From Irpex lacteus (lineage: Eukaryota; Basidiomycota; Agaricomycetes; Polyporales; Irpicaceae): DNA of 64,000 nt. The position numbers and the translations under genes were made by a program. Below the pieces are notes generated by a model. That model was not told the origin of the DNA and did not search any database. It worked only from the letters and a program-made list of their open reading frames with translations. The stretch covers positions 124,001 to 188,000 of the forward strand of contig MQVO02000004.1 in assembly GCA_001986395.2 (NCBI GenBank), given 5' to 3'. Shown one piece after another: positions 24,881 through 36,366 of this stretch (position 1 is its first letter; the number at the start of each line of letters is the position of its first letter).

Positions 24881-25248
24881 ACGTCCGGGAACTTGAACGA
24901 TGGAAGAGTGAATGAATGAAACGAAACGCAGACACGATCGAATGATTTAACGCAATCACGACCTCGGACTTGTTGGATTATAAACATATCTTAATGACCT
25001 GTTCGCTCTTCTCACTCGTACCTTACTGTTCCATAGTAGCTGTTTTTGGATTTTGGATACGGACTTGACGGACTTCGGATGTACTACTAGTATCGAATGT
25101 GAACCATACAGATCATTTCTGTTGTACTTGCGATTTGTAGTAGTAGGATTCAGACTATATTTGCAGAAGAAACGAGAAGAGAGTATTTCGTAAGAGACGA
25201 GTGCTACGCGCAGAGCCTCGCTCGCTCAGCTTTCTCCGAATTTCCAGG

Positions 25249-26383
25249 TCATTTTCTCCCCTTTGTAGATTGGCTGTTTGACTTCGACTTGAGACTCGAC
25301 TTGCTTGGTACCAGCTCGCTTGATACTCCGCGATTCTCAGTCGGTATTTCTGTTGACCAGTTTTGCTGAGGTAGTGCATTTGGCGGCGGGTAATACTGAG
25401 GAGGGGCTATCATTGGATAGTAAGCTTCAGGTGGCATGATAGGAGGATGCTGTGGGCCTGGTTGATGTGAATACATCGACGGGCTGAAGGCGATAGGGGG
25501 GAAACTCTGCCCGTATTGGCCAAGGGGCCATGGGCCTGGGAGCGGCTGATTATAATGATATGGCAGTGGCGGCGTTCCTGGGTACTGAGAATAGGGTTAT
25601 TTCAGCAAATGGAACAAGGACTGAATAGAGGCTTCTGACCATATGTGGATCTCTAACCGTAGCTTCAGTATCTCCGGTTACTTTAAAAGCATAGTGTCAG
25701 TATTATTGTCACAGTGCTTGACGGACTCACTACTCACCAGGACTGACGTACGGTGCTCCATTCACGTACAATGTAGTCCATTGTGGTATTTGCGGAGGAT
25801 ACATCGCCAAAGGTGCAGGCAGAAACTGATACATAGGATACTGAGGATACTGAGGGAACACGGGGCTCGGTAGATATTGCCCGTATCTAGGTGGCAGCTG
25901 AGAGGGTACCTGCGTACTATCCTGCGTTACCCCTGTTTCTGTGGCGGCGACAGGGGAAGGCGGCGACTGGGCCGTGGGTTCCTCGGAGGGGGTGGCAGGT
26001 CTAAAATTGAATAATCAACAATGCTGAGAAGCCATTCTAGCAGACCACGCACCTCGGACTAGCGTCACGAGTGGCCATCATGACAGCTCCAGCAGCGCCG
26101 ACAGGACACGTCGGATTTTTACCATCATAGTGCGTCTTTATTCCTTCAGCATCTTGCGCATCGAAAAGTTCCAGACAATTTCTGCACAAAAAAAGACGAG
26201 TAGGAAACTTAAGAACGTTGATCGAGAGTCTGTTTTGTTTAGAAACGCCGGGTGTGTCCAATATTTCAGGCCGTATTACTGCCTCGGAGAATTTGGTGAA
26301 CTTCATAGATCGTAAGCAATCCTGTCGTTCAGTTAATGGCAACGTTACTCAAGCGTTGTGATACTTACCGCCTTTTTGCTCAT
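25249..26383 (-). CDS. Zinc-finger-like protein with proline/tyrosine-rich tail
   Basis: Modelled exons: 26383-26369, 26321-26053, 26000-25738, 25680-25640, 25584-25249, giving 307 aa. The N-terminal part has FPTRLFLCRNCLELFDAQD and GIKTHYDGKNPTCPVGAAGA, a single C-x2-C ... H finger-like motif. The rest is disordered and rich in Pro, Gln and Tyr (YGQYLPSPVFPQYPQYPMYQ; PQYYPPPNALPQQ). The start is uncertain. A coding-like stretch in another frame just upstream (26369-26464, TTVRGESPRRVYRG) may belong to the gene, which would need one base less in the A5 run near 26375. It is distantly related to the two genes on its upstream side. Confidence 0.6.
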
Positions 26384-27464
26384 ACATCATCTCAATGGGA
26401 GTAACAACTTGCACATATTTGTTTCCGCGATATACACGCCTTGGACTCTCACCGCGAACGGTGGTAGGGCCTTGACTGCCGATTGAAACGCGAGACTTGC
26501 TGAGTATCGCGGTCCTAGAGGGCGTGGATGGTTAGCCATGGATGATACGAGGAATGTGCACATCTTACAAGAGCGGTATAAATACGCCAGCTGCATGCTA
26601 TAAAGGGAGAGCACATGAAAGAACCTCGGCGGAAAGAAGCAAAGAACACCCAAGCCTGATTTCCTTTGTTTCATTGAGGCGTTGGATATATCGTGTGAAC
26701 ATGTTTCAATTTCCTGACAATGACGAACAAGAGATCGTAGAATTGCTTGTAGCTTGTAGATCGCGTCGAAGGCTTTCATATAAGCTTTGTACTTGGCCAA
26801 CTTCAAGTTGCTGTTATTTGTTAGTAAGTACGAGTCGCTCCATCACCGTAGCTTGCCATATCCGCCAATGCTCGGAGATAGTATGAGCATGTCTTGTAGG
26901 GAAAGGCGCAGAGCCGCGACTCGCAATATGCGCTGAGTTCGTGTTGCATCTGGCCATAGTTTCTGGCAGTCCGAGTTGGTGCGAGTCGGCATTGGCCGCC
27001 CCGGCACAGTGTGATGGCGGAGATCTAATTTAAGTCTGACTCAACAACTGCCTCAATAGGCAGTTGCTGTAGAGGTGAGATCACATAGAAATGGCGGCTT
27101 ACCTATGAGACGAACACATAGCAAAGGGAATGCTACGTATTACAGAGAAGGGAGCTGTGTAGCATTGAGCTGATGCGTACCAGAAATGTAAATCAAGCGA
27201 TACACGGCCCTGTACTTCAAGTTAACCATTCAGTCCGCATCGAGGACAGAAAAGCGATAGCATTGGTAAACAACAATAGAAAAGCAAACATAACGTACAG
27301 AGCAATACATACAACGCAAAATACACAATCTAGCACCTGAAAAAGAAATCATCATAAACAACAGCGACTCCTCATAAATATCAGAGTCGTTCTGAAAAGT
27401 TGAGTGTATCTATCAATAGGTCGTCAATACTCTGCGAATCATTCAATCCAGAAACACGTACGCG
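26384..27464. other. Intergenic with possible 5' exons
   Basis: The part next to 26384 may hold lost or shifted first exons of the zinc-finger-like gene (see that entry). The rest, to 27464, shows no gene. Confidence 0.35.
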
Positions 27465-28185
27465 TTATTTGAGACCCATACATTTCATCGCACCAAGAAG
27501 GTCATTATACTCTGCCTCGCGGGTAGAGGAAATGCGCATGACCTCTGAGAATAGAGCCGGCAGGTCTATGGTGGGGGTAGTACTCGTGCTTGAGGAGGTG
27601 GAGCTGGCAGGAGAATGTGTTGGCCGATTGGATGAGTTCTGTAACCAGCTCGCAGTAGCTTTTGGTATCTCGTCGTATAAGCTATTGCCTTGGTTGATCC
27701 CCATGCTCTCCAGCTGGTAGGCCAGCTCCTGCTCTGGGGAAGTCGCGTGCACTCCCGACGGCAACGTATATTCAAGGTCGAGAACGTCGGTGAGGCGGTT
27801 GCGGTGAGTGATAGAGTCGCAGTGCGAGACGGTGTTGTTGAAGCTTGCGTCAAAGATGGACTTGCAGACGAGGCAAAGGTGCATGCGACGCGGGAGGTAG
27901 CCGGTGTTCTGTTCAAAGTCGTAGTCCGAATGGTATCCATCACTGAGGAACTGGTAGTACTAGAAAATAAAATATCTGAGAACAGAGAACGCAACAGAAA
28001 GTATAAAAGCTTACATCGTGACGGGAGGTCATGGACCAATGACAAATAGCGCCACCTTTCACGCTCAGAGGGAACCATCCCAATCGAGGGTGAGGTCTGT
28101 GCATCCCATGCTTCCAATGGTCGCGAAGACCCCAGCTCCCGTGGAAATAACCTGTTCCTGCTCCAACCTCATCCGTGAACTCCAT
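27465..28185 (-). CDS. Single C2H2-like zinc-finger protein
   Basis: Exons 28185-28015 and 27959-27465 give 221 aa. Exon 1 (MEFTDEVGAGTGYF...) contains PRLGWFP and ends SRHD. Exon 2 holds the finger-like motif LCLVCKSIFD...SHCDSITH, a serine/threonine-rich linker (SPASSTSSSTSTTPTIDLPA) and a C-terminal helix (REAEYNDLLGAMKCMGLK). The gene at 29282 has the same intron position, the same WFP motif and the same finger spacing, so the two are tandem paralogues. No named family is recognised. Confidence 0.65.
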
Positions 28186-29281
28186 AATAGCCTGCTTATC
28201 GAGTCGAGACAGCGAGAGCGCGACGGCCGGGAACGATTGTTGAAGGTAAAAGAAAGGGATGTAATTTCGAACCAATCGCCGGGTTATCGCAACAATAACA
28301 CGAGGCGTCACGTCACGCTTCAGGCACCTCAGGCCGTTGAGGCCAATGGTAGCCTAACAACGCGTATGTCTCGAGGTGGTGGTTGAAGCTAGAGGTCAAA
28401 GAGAGAAGCGCCCAACCCGACGCAGGTTCCATTTGTACACGTTGCTGATAGTAGACATGAAAACTTTTTAATAGCGTACGAGATGACCACCTGGCTATGG
28501 TATTTATTTTTATGCAGACAGAGTTTTGACACACCCCATAAACGCTGTTTCGGAGGCGAGTAGAGGCTGGTTACGGTGCAACTCCAGCAAGATCAGGATG
28601 CATGCACTGGCAGCAGTCCTGAAACTGGGTTATATGAGCTCTAAAATGAATATAGCGTAGTGGGACATACCACAGAGCACAAAGCCATGTTCCAGACTTC
28701 GGAAGATACGTAGACCAGTCGTTACTTAAGTATAGGTTTTTGATCTATGCTGAACTCGAGGCATATTTGGTGCTAGGGACCTCCAGATCTTACTAGTTAG
28801 TATGGCAGCGTACATGTCAAGTCTGTTGGAAGAGGACGAGCTGGTTCACAATGAGATCAGTCCAGGTCGTCAACGAGCAAACTTGAAGCCACGTCGTCAG
28901 CCACAAAGCTTAGACTTGCCATTTGGGTAAAGAGGCTTCGGCATTGAGAGCACTGTCGGGGGTCTTGTTACTGACGCGTTGACGGCTGGCCTAGCTCAGC
29001 GTTCCGCACACTTTACCGACTACGATCACTACGAACACCCGCAGAACCGAGCATACAAGGCGAAGAGCACCTCAGAAGTGGTAAAATTCACAATTCATTT
29101 GTATCGCTCAAATAGATGAACATGACAATTCAAAGCTCCCAGAAACCGGTAGCAAGCCGCCGCAGCCTGAGGCGTAGGAAGGTCGTCTCGTGCTATCTCT
29201 GTGTATCGCAGCGAAGCTTCTTTTCCTGGGCGGGATATGAATGAAATGATATTCTGGAGAGGAAACATCGACGTACCATTC
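28186..29281. other. Intergenic, nothing recognised
   Basis: The first few hundred bases are the promoter side of the gene at 27465-28185. A minus-strand frame at 29095-29382 partly overlaps the end of the next gene. It could not be spliced to that gene in phase. Confidence 0.4.
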
Positions 29282-29935
29282 TTACAGATTGAGCGTGCCC
29301 ACTTGCGCAACCACGGCATCCAACTGCAAACGGACGCGGCGTCCAGCCTCGTATTCGGCACGTAACCTCTTGCGAGTGTCACTCGCTCTTTGCATTTCCT
29401 TATGTTGGTGATGCTCTAACTCTTGTCTCAGCTCCTTGACTTCCTCGCTGCTCCTCAGTCTGGTATGATAGGCAGATGGATCCTCTACAGGAGGTAGAAC
29501 TACCTCGTGGCTACGAGGTAGAATATCTGAGAGACCGTACGTCATAGAGACAAGTTTCCTGTGGCGCTCTTTGTTACAGTGTCTCGATGCTGGCTCTTCC
29601 CTCAGAATAAACGTTTCCGCGCACGCCACGCATCGCACCAGGGGCAGGGGAAGGTCGAATGCGTCGGGGAGATCGTCATCCAGCGTAAGGTAACGACCGA
29701 GCATAAGCTTTGTAAGCTTCAGGTGATGTCAACTACGTATATTCATTAACAATACACCGTATTGAAAACTCACATCGTCCTTTGTATACAGCGTAGAATC
29801 CGTCATAGCCCATGCTGTCTCTGGAAACCAACCCCACTGGTGGTGAGGGGCAGGCACCCAGCGGCCGCTCTTGCTATCTAGTATCGCACAAGATTCCAGC
29901 TTCGACAAAAAGTGAGCGATATCTTGAGAAGACAT
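29282..29935 (-). CDS. Single C2H2-like zinc-finger protein with coiled coil
   Basis: Exons 29935-29774 and 29707-29282 give 195 aa. Exon 1 (MSSQDIAHFLSKLE...) has HHQWGWFPETAWAMTDS and ends KDD at the same intron position as in the gene at 27465. Exon 2 has LVRCVACAETF...SRHCNKERHRK, a C-x2-C ... H-x5-H finger. A charged coiled coil follows (SSEEVKELRQELEHHQHKEM) and the protein ends VGTLNL. It is part of a run of three related genes on this strand. Function unknown. Confidence 0.65.
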
Positions 29936-30587
29936 AATGACTTGACGCCCTGCCAAGTGCTCCGAGTCGATAGGTAACTTGGTCGAGTTCAATGCGCTAG
30001 AGATGACGAACATCGAGAAGCGGTGACGATGGTTTATGAGAGGGAGAGTAAAGGCGCTTGAAGTAGCCTTACCTGTGTTCGTTGGCCGCTGCAGTGTCCC
30101 CAATCATGCTGTGACCACCTAACTTCGGCGGCCAAGCCCTTTGTCACGTTCACGTCTGTCGTCAGGCCAACTATGATCAGCTCTGAAATGCATGTTAATT
30201 ACCAGTGACGCATAGGCCACAGTACGTGCAAAGGCCTTTGCTGACCCGGATATGTTCTCGAAGGGATCAGAGCATTGCCATTTGCCTAGAGTCGATACTA
30301 AGCAGGAGTCTCAGAGTGTCACCAATTAACGGGCAGCGGCCGCGTGTATCTCTATATGCTCAACAGAACTTTGTCTTGACTAAGATTGCATACCACGGTA
30401 AGTAGGAGCAGCTGCACACTGCCTGGAGCGCGGGTACAGAATCCGGCCAGACTTGCGCATACTAGTAGCAGTGGCCCGGGGTCCTTGATCTCACCGTGCT
30501 TATCTAATCGAATGATATCACTGATATCGAGCTCGGACCCAGCGTTCTGAACTTCCATCTCTCGTTGAAGTTATACTACCGTACGTC
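29936..30587. other. Divergent intergenic region
   Basis: Promoter region between the minus-strand zinc-finger gene and the plus-strand ECM15-like gene. No gene seen. Confidence 0.45.
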
Positions 30588-31214
30588 ATGGCTAGCAACG
30601 ACTTGTACGCAATAGCAGGTAACTACACGGTTCTCACTTCCTTCAAACCCCGTGCGATTGCTTACAAGCCCGCAGATTTCTGCCTCATTCCAATGGGCCT
30701 CGGCGATCCCTCAGTACGCGAACTGTCGAATCGGACTTTATCGCGTACTAAATTGACGATCTTGCATTGTAGGTCGCTGAGTACATTGCTGAATGTGCGC
30801 GGATATTGGAGAAATCTGGGCTGAAGCATAAGGTATGGAATTTGATCCGACAACTTGACCATCGTCGTTGACTTTTTGTATAGATGCAGTAAGTATCGAC
30901 CTTCGCACGCAAGAACGTTTAACGCTAACCATCCGCACTCGGCAGTGGCTACGGCACCAACCTAGGTTAGCATTCTTCACAGTATCCAATATGCCCCTAA
31001 ACTGACTGCACTCGTATTCTCAGAAGGACCGTGGTCCGAAGTCTCCAAGGCCATCCACGATTGTCACGCCGCCGTGCACGCCAAAGGCGCACCCCGCATC
31101 GCAACCGATATCCGAATCGGCACTCGCATCGACAAGGAGATAGCACCTGGTACTGGAAACGATAGCAAACTGAAGCGCGTTGAAGATATCCTTGCGAAGG
31201 ATGCGAAAGCATGA
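30588..31214 (+). CDS. ECM15: MTH1187/YkoF-type small protein (ECM15-like)
   Basis: Exons: 30588-30618, 30676-30713, 30773-30832, 30884-30888, 30946-30965, 31024-31214, giving 114 aa. Family features are DFCLIPMGLGDPS at the start, ARILEKSGLKHKMH, the conserved YGTNLEGPWSEV and HDCHAAVHAKGAPRIATDIR. The family (UPF0045, MTH1187; yeast Ecm15/YBL001c) forms tetramers of ferredoxin-like folds, and some members bind thiamine or similar ligands. The fourth exon is only 5 nt (ATGCA) and is needed to read KMHGYG in frame. The frame and family motifs are intact throughout. Confidence 0.9.
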
Positions 31215-31319
31215 TCTAAGTGTCGAGAGTCAAAGCAATTAGAATTAGTTTGTACGTGGTATATATACAAGTAGAATATATGGAGATATAAGCGATAGAT
31301 GTACGTGAGGGGTATTCAA

Positions 31320-34300
31320 CTAAAGGCTAGTCTGATGCGAGGCAGGCGTGTAGTCCCAAAAGAAGAAACCCTCCGTATGCGCAAGCTTAGCGAGAACAAT
31401 GTTGTGAAAGGGCGAGTCAGGGTCCAGATCCCCACTCGCAGACGTCCGGACGAGTTGTTGACGGTTGTGAATTAGATCAGAACCCAGCAAAGGGAGAAGT
31501 TTCTTCTTGAAGTCTTCGAAAGCTTTGTTGTCCTCACGGAAGTCGACTGGCCGTATATGTTGAAGAAAGCCGTTTGGTTCTTCCTATACGGTAGTCAGCA
31601 TATGAGAATGAATGAGAGAAGGTAAATGACGACGTACTCTGGATGATGCCAACGCGACTGAGATCCGTTCGCCCTCGTCGTCTTCCAGCATAAGACTGAA
31701 CTTGAAATACGGCCGGACGAACGACTCGGCCATATCGTCGTCGCAAGCCGTACATATCCGCAGATGACTAGGAATACTATCACAAAACTCAGCAATCTCA
31801 GTCCACAATTGATAAGAAACAACTCACTCTTGCTGGCAATTGGAGCAATACAACGAGACGAAGTCCTCCATTTGCTCCGGCCAGTGATCCACGACTCGCG
31901 CCAGCAGAAGGTACTTTCCAGGCGCAGAGTCTGGGTGGACCTTCTTGAGATCCCGTACGCATGTGGTTTTGGGAAGCCGCTGTGGTGCAGCTCGGATGCG
32001 CTTTGTTGTGGCCTCCTGAGTCTGAGGCTGGACGACCTCGTGGACGAACGACTGCCTAACGGCAGCGCCCTTCCCCTTCCCCTTCCGCTTCGAAGTCTCT
32101 GCTTCTTTGGCTTTCTGAGCAGACAGCCACGCTTCTCTCCGCCTATATACATAAGTGAATGTATAAGAATCAACTGCAAAACAAATAAACAAGTCCAAAA
32201 AACCACTCACTCAAGCAACGCAAGACAATCCTCATTCCCCGTATTCACCGGATCCAGCTTGTGCAACAACCTCTCCTCCCCTCCAAGCAACCCACTCAGC
32301 GCCCCACCCAGCACAGCCTTCAGCCTCATCTTCCTAATCGCCACAAAATCGCCCTCCCGCAGCGACTCAGCGGCCTTTGCCTGCGCCTGGAGTAAAGCGA
32401 CTTTGAGGATACGGTCGTGTGGGATGCCGCGTGTCCAGTCGGCTGTGGCGGCGATGAAGGAGAGGTCGGGGCGGGGGGTGTAGTCTGTTACGTAGAAGAG
32501 GGCGCGGTCGTCTTTTGGTGAGATTCGGAGGATCTGGGGGTTAGTTTGTTAGTGGCAAGGATTGGATGGAATGGAGAGATGAGAAGTACCTCGACTGTGC
32601 AGTCGAAATGAGAATCTGGCTGGGCGTCTTTAATTAACTGATGGGGAAACTTGTGAGTCCCATTAGCATCCGCCTCATCTTGCCACGCCTTCTTCCGTCT
32701 ACGAAGCAAAGAACCAGAGTCAGCTATACATGCACAACCACCCAACAAGATCACCAAACCACGTACTTGAGCAACTCAACAAGATACGGAACCTCCTCAA
32801 GCTCATCCTCATCCAACCTCCTCATCTTCCTAACCTCACTAAAGCTCCCCTCCCAATAACCCCCCGTACTCTCCTTAATCCTACAATTCTTGATCTCCCA
32901 GTACTCGCCCACATTCAACTCGGGACCCTTTAGGGAGGCTTCGTTCCAGAGTTCGATCTTGAAGACGAGGGAAGAGAGGGCGGGGATGCACCAGGATGCG
33001 AGCGTGGGGGCGATGGAGGGGTTGGAGGTGTAGTCGGTTACGTAGAGGGAGTAGACGCCGTTTGTGTTTGCGTGGCCGTGGAGGATCTACAGAGAGGAGA
33101 GTAAGTATTGAGTTCACTGAGCAATGGGGATGGTGGATGGTGGCGCACTCACCTCGACGGTACAATCAAAATACCCACTCGGAGGCGCATACGGAGACGC
33201 GTCCTTAATCAACCGATGCTCCCTCCCACCCCCTCTCTCCGTCGCCACAACCTGCTGCACCACCACCCCATCCCTTCCCTCTCCACTCCCCTTCGAAACC
33301 TCCCTCCACCAATCCGCCAACCTCACACAATATTGGTTCTCCTGCGTTGAGAGAATAGGATGGGTGTGAGGGGAGTGGGGGGAGAGGGCGGGCCCGCCGC
33401 TGTGGAGGGTGCCGTCTTCGGGGTGGAAGATCGTCCAGGACCAGGATTTGTAGGAGGGGCAGGAGCCTGTTAGGCGGGCGCCGCGGTGGTTCTCGGTCTG
33501 TGATATATATAGCAGACGTTAGTATTGGACGTTCGGTGAGAGGTGAATGGTCCGAACCACGAATAAGCAAAGGAGAGAAGGCAAGAAAGAGAAAAATAAT
33601 CACGCACCCACATATCCCTAACAACAAGAACATCACCAACAACCGCATCAGGCAAGTTCTCAGCCGTCCGCTTATCAAAACATATAAGTGTAAACCCCGA
33701 CGTAAGGATATCGGGGTCGAGGTTTGTATGATCCACGAGCGTTATCCGGCGGTATTTCTCTGCATAACACGAGAGTTAGTGAGTTTAGAATTCGAGAAAA
33801 GAGAAGAGGAGAAGAGCAGGGAAGAAGAGCAGAGAGTGGGGAGAAGCTTACCATCCCTAGCACTAGTATTAACCCCCCCAACAGCACACACAACTCCAAT
33901 CGCGAGGCTCACCCGCCCGGGTTGGAGTGCGTCCAGCGGCAGCCATGGGCCCTACACATCACACCACACATTACAACGTAGGACGTTCGTTAGCGGCGTA
34001 CATCGTCAGCGAAACGTAAGGCGGGAGGATGAAGGGAGGATGAAGGGGACTTACGTGGATATCTTTGAGGTTGAGGTTGGTTGTTTGTGAGGAGGAGGGG
34101 GGAGGAATGGTGGTAGGAGGAGGGACGCTGACGGATGTGACGAGGGATTTGGCCGTTGTGAAGTTCATCGAGAGAAGAGCCGTGGTCGTCGGGTGATTGC
34201 TCGTCGTAGGTTTGAGCTGCGCCGACGCCGTCGTAGGCTTAGGCTGCGAAGACGAAGAAATTGGAGGGACAGGAGGAGGAGGGATAGGCTGCGAAGAAGA

Positions 34301-35737
34301 AGACGAAGACGAAGACGAAGGGACAGGAGGAGGTAGGGTGGTGGAGGTGGAGGTGACAGGGGACTTCGCGGTCGTGAAGGTTGTCGAGAACGGTTCCTTT
34401 TCCGTCGGGGGAGGCTTACTCGTAGGAGCTGGCGGAGGTGGAGGTTTCGTAGCCCCTGTTTCTGGAGGTGCAGCCTTCGTAGCTCCGGTTTCTGGAGGTG
34501 CTGGAGGGCCGGAACGAGCGAATTGACCTGGCGAATCGACCACTGGCACATCGACCGCCGCCCCCACTTCGTCTTCACCTCCACCTCCCGAGCCATTGAT
34601 AGCGATAGCAGCTTTGCGCGCCGCGCGTTGTGCTTTCTTCGACGCTTTTTTCTTCTCCGGATTCGCACCCACCGCAATGATTTCGTTTTTGTGAGTTGAG
34701 TTCGATGGGCCTGCAGGCGCATTCGGAGGCGAGTTCGATTTGGATTTGGATTTCGGCGGGCCTCCCGTCGGATTTGTCTTCGAGGTCTGGTTTGCGTTCG
34801 ACGTAGAGTTGGAGGTAGATGTTGCAGGAGACGCTTTGCGCGATGTATCCGTTGAGATAGAGGTGGAGGTGGAGGTTGATTTCTGGTGTCGTTTGGAAGA
34901 ATTAGTGTCTCGGTATAGTTTCTTCGTGACTACGGGCGGAGGCGGTGGTGGCGGTGGTTGCGGTTGAGGTTGGACAAGTGACGACGACGACGACGCGGCG
35001 GGTTCGTCTACGTCCATGGGTGTCTCGTTACGCAAAGGACTCCCGGCGGGTGGTGCAGAGTTAGTGCGCTCGATAGAGGCGGGTTCGGTAGTTGTATTGT
35101 TCTGCGCGACGATGTTCTCGGGTGGTGTAGAGAACCAGTCGTCCGTGAGCGGCGCGTCGCCAGACGGCGCATTCTGTCGAGTAGCTGTACCATTTACAAG
35201 TTAGCACTATTCATAGTGAACAATAAAATAAGGACTACCAGGCCAGAAATTGATGACAGAGCCACTCGCAAGCGGCTTCTTCTTCTTCACAAACTCCAAG
35301 CACACCCCACTCTCATAAGTAATACTCATAGGCAAGCCCCTACTGCCCGAGCTCTCCCTAGGCTTCTTCGCCACCTTCGCACCTCTCAACGACAACCGCA
35401 CGGTGTCACCAAAGTCAAATTGCACGCCTATGGAATGGAAGAACCGTGCGCATTGGTGCAGGAAGAAGACGTCGTAGGTATAGGAGAGTTGGCCTGCGGA
35501 TTCTTGGGCTTGGAGGTGGTACTTTCCGGGGATGTGGTCCCATTTCATTGATACTCGGAAGGTGAGAAATGTGTCTTCGTCTGAGTCGGGTATGCCGTGC
35601 TCGTAGACGTCGGTCGCCGAGCGTTGTTTCGAGGCGGCGAATATCTTGTCGGTGGGTTCATGGGTCGAGCTCGACTTGGTTCGTTTAATTGACTCCGTCG
35701 GGTTGGTTGAATCCGAGTCGTCGACTGACCTCTTCAT
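31320..35737 (-). CDS. POT1: POT1-like telomere single-strand binding protein, long form
   Basis: Binds the G-rich 3' overhang of telomeres. Exons: 35737-35239, 35184-34055, 33951-33852, 33759-33608, 33497-33153, 33086-32767, 32698-32590, 32533-32211, 32142-31828, 31776-31638, 31583-31320, giving 1231 aa. An upstream in-frame ATG at 35809 would add 24. Order: an N-terminal beta-rich region of about 165 aa; a disordered Ser/Pro/Thr-rich linker of about 375 aa; the first POT1 OB fold (GPWLPLDALQPGRVSLAIGV, LVDHTNLDPDI, FDKRTAENLPDAVVGDVL); then two OB-like units that resemble each other (FDCTVEVLHG..YSLYVTDYTS and FDCTVEILRI..LFYVTDYTP), each preceded by LIKDA; a Lys-rich stretch; and a C-terminal part with ICTACDDDMAESF. 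Known POT1 proteins are mostly 550-650 aa, so the N-terminal extension is unusual. Confidence 0.85.
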
Positions 35738-35940
35738 GACGTGGATGGTCTTTACCAGGGATATGATCGAGGGCGTCGGACCTGAATGCCGTGTCCACGT
35801 CGCGCTCATTTCTGCCAACGCGTTGTCACCGTCACATGCACGTGTCCGTGACTCTCGTGTGAACGGACGCGCCCATAGCATCTGGCGCCGGGGTCTATAC
35901 ACTTATTAACCTCGAATTATATTCAGCACACAACATCCCG

Positions 35941-36318
35941 ATGCCAGACAAGTCAGACGTAGACACAGTAAGATTCTCCAAAAGTGCGTTTATGGTTTCG
36001 ACTCCTGACTAGATCTGACTCGTGCGATTCATAGGATGTCACGTCGCCGTCTCTACCGCGCGACACTTCAAGGTCACGGTGCCAGCTGCAGGAAGTTACT
36101 GCATGTCGCTGTACGAGCATCGTGTAGCTCTACATGTCTTCCTCATGAGATCTGGGACGCCATAATCCTCGACAGATACCCGAAGACCTCAATCACAGCA
36201 TGGCAGATTCCACCGCGCACTGGTGGAATCTGTGCTCTCTCGTATGTCAACAGTGGCGCAGTATCGCACTGCCGTATCTCTTCCGTCGTATCTGGATCAC
36301 CTGGAACGGTCGAAAGGT
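35941..36318 (+). pseudogene. F-box gene, 5' half (split by the transposon)
   Basis: Exon 1 (35941-35967, MPDKSDVDT) and the start of exon 2 (from 36035) align with the intact F-box gene at 50195. The F-box core is visible as LPHEIWDAIILDRYPKTSIT near 36130-36200. It already carries an in-frame TAG near 36121 and frame changes around the F-box. The coding sequence stops at the transposon, before the ACA at 36319. The second half resumes at 47563. Confidence 0.85.
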
Positions 36319-36366
36319 ACACACTGCGTGCATCACCCGATGTTCCGCGGCGGAGATGAAATAATG
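36319..36366. repeat. Left target duplication and terminal inverted repeat
   Basis: ACA at 36319-36321 is the target duplication. The repeat at 36322-36366 begins CACTGCGTGCATCACCC and contains TTCCGCGGCGGAGATGAA. It matches the reverse complement of 47518-47562 at 42 of 45 positions. Confidence 0.95.

Noticed and set aside
27566..28117. 183-codon minus-strand frame rich in serine and threonine
   Set aside because: Overlaps the zinc-finger gene in another frame; the real frame has the finger and matches its paralogue's intron.
31764..32483. 239-codon plus-strand frame
   Set aside because: Antisense to well-supported exons of the POT1-like gene.
34197..34526. Glycine/valine-rich plus-strand frame
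   Set aside because: Antisense reading of the proline- and serine-rich POT1 linker; composition explains it.
34165..34722. Long arginine/leucine-rich frame on the minus strand
   Set aside because: It is a shadow frame of the low-complexity linker of the POT1-like gene, which is in phase with its other exons.
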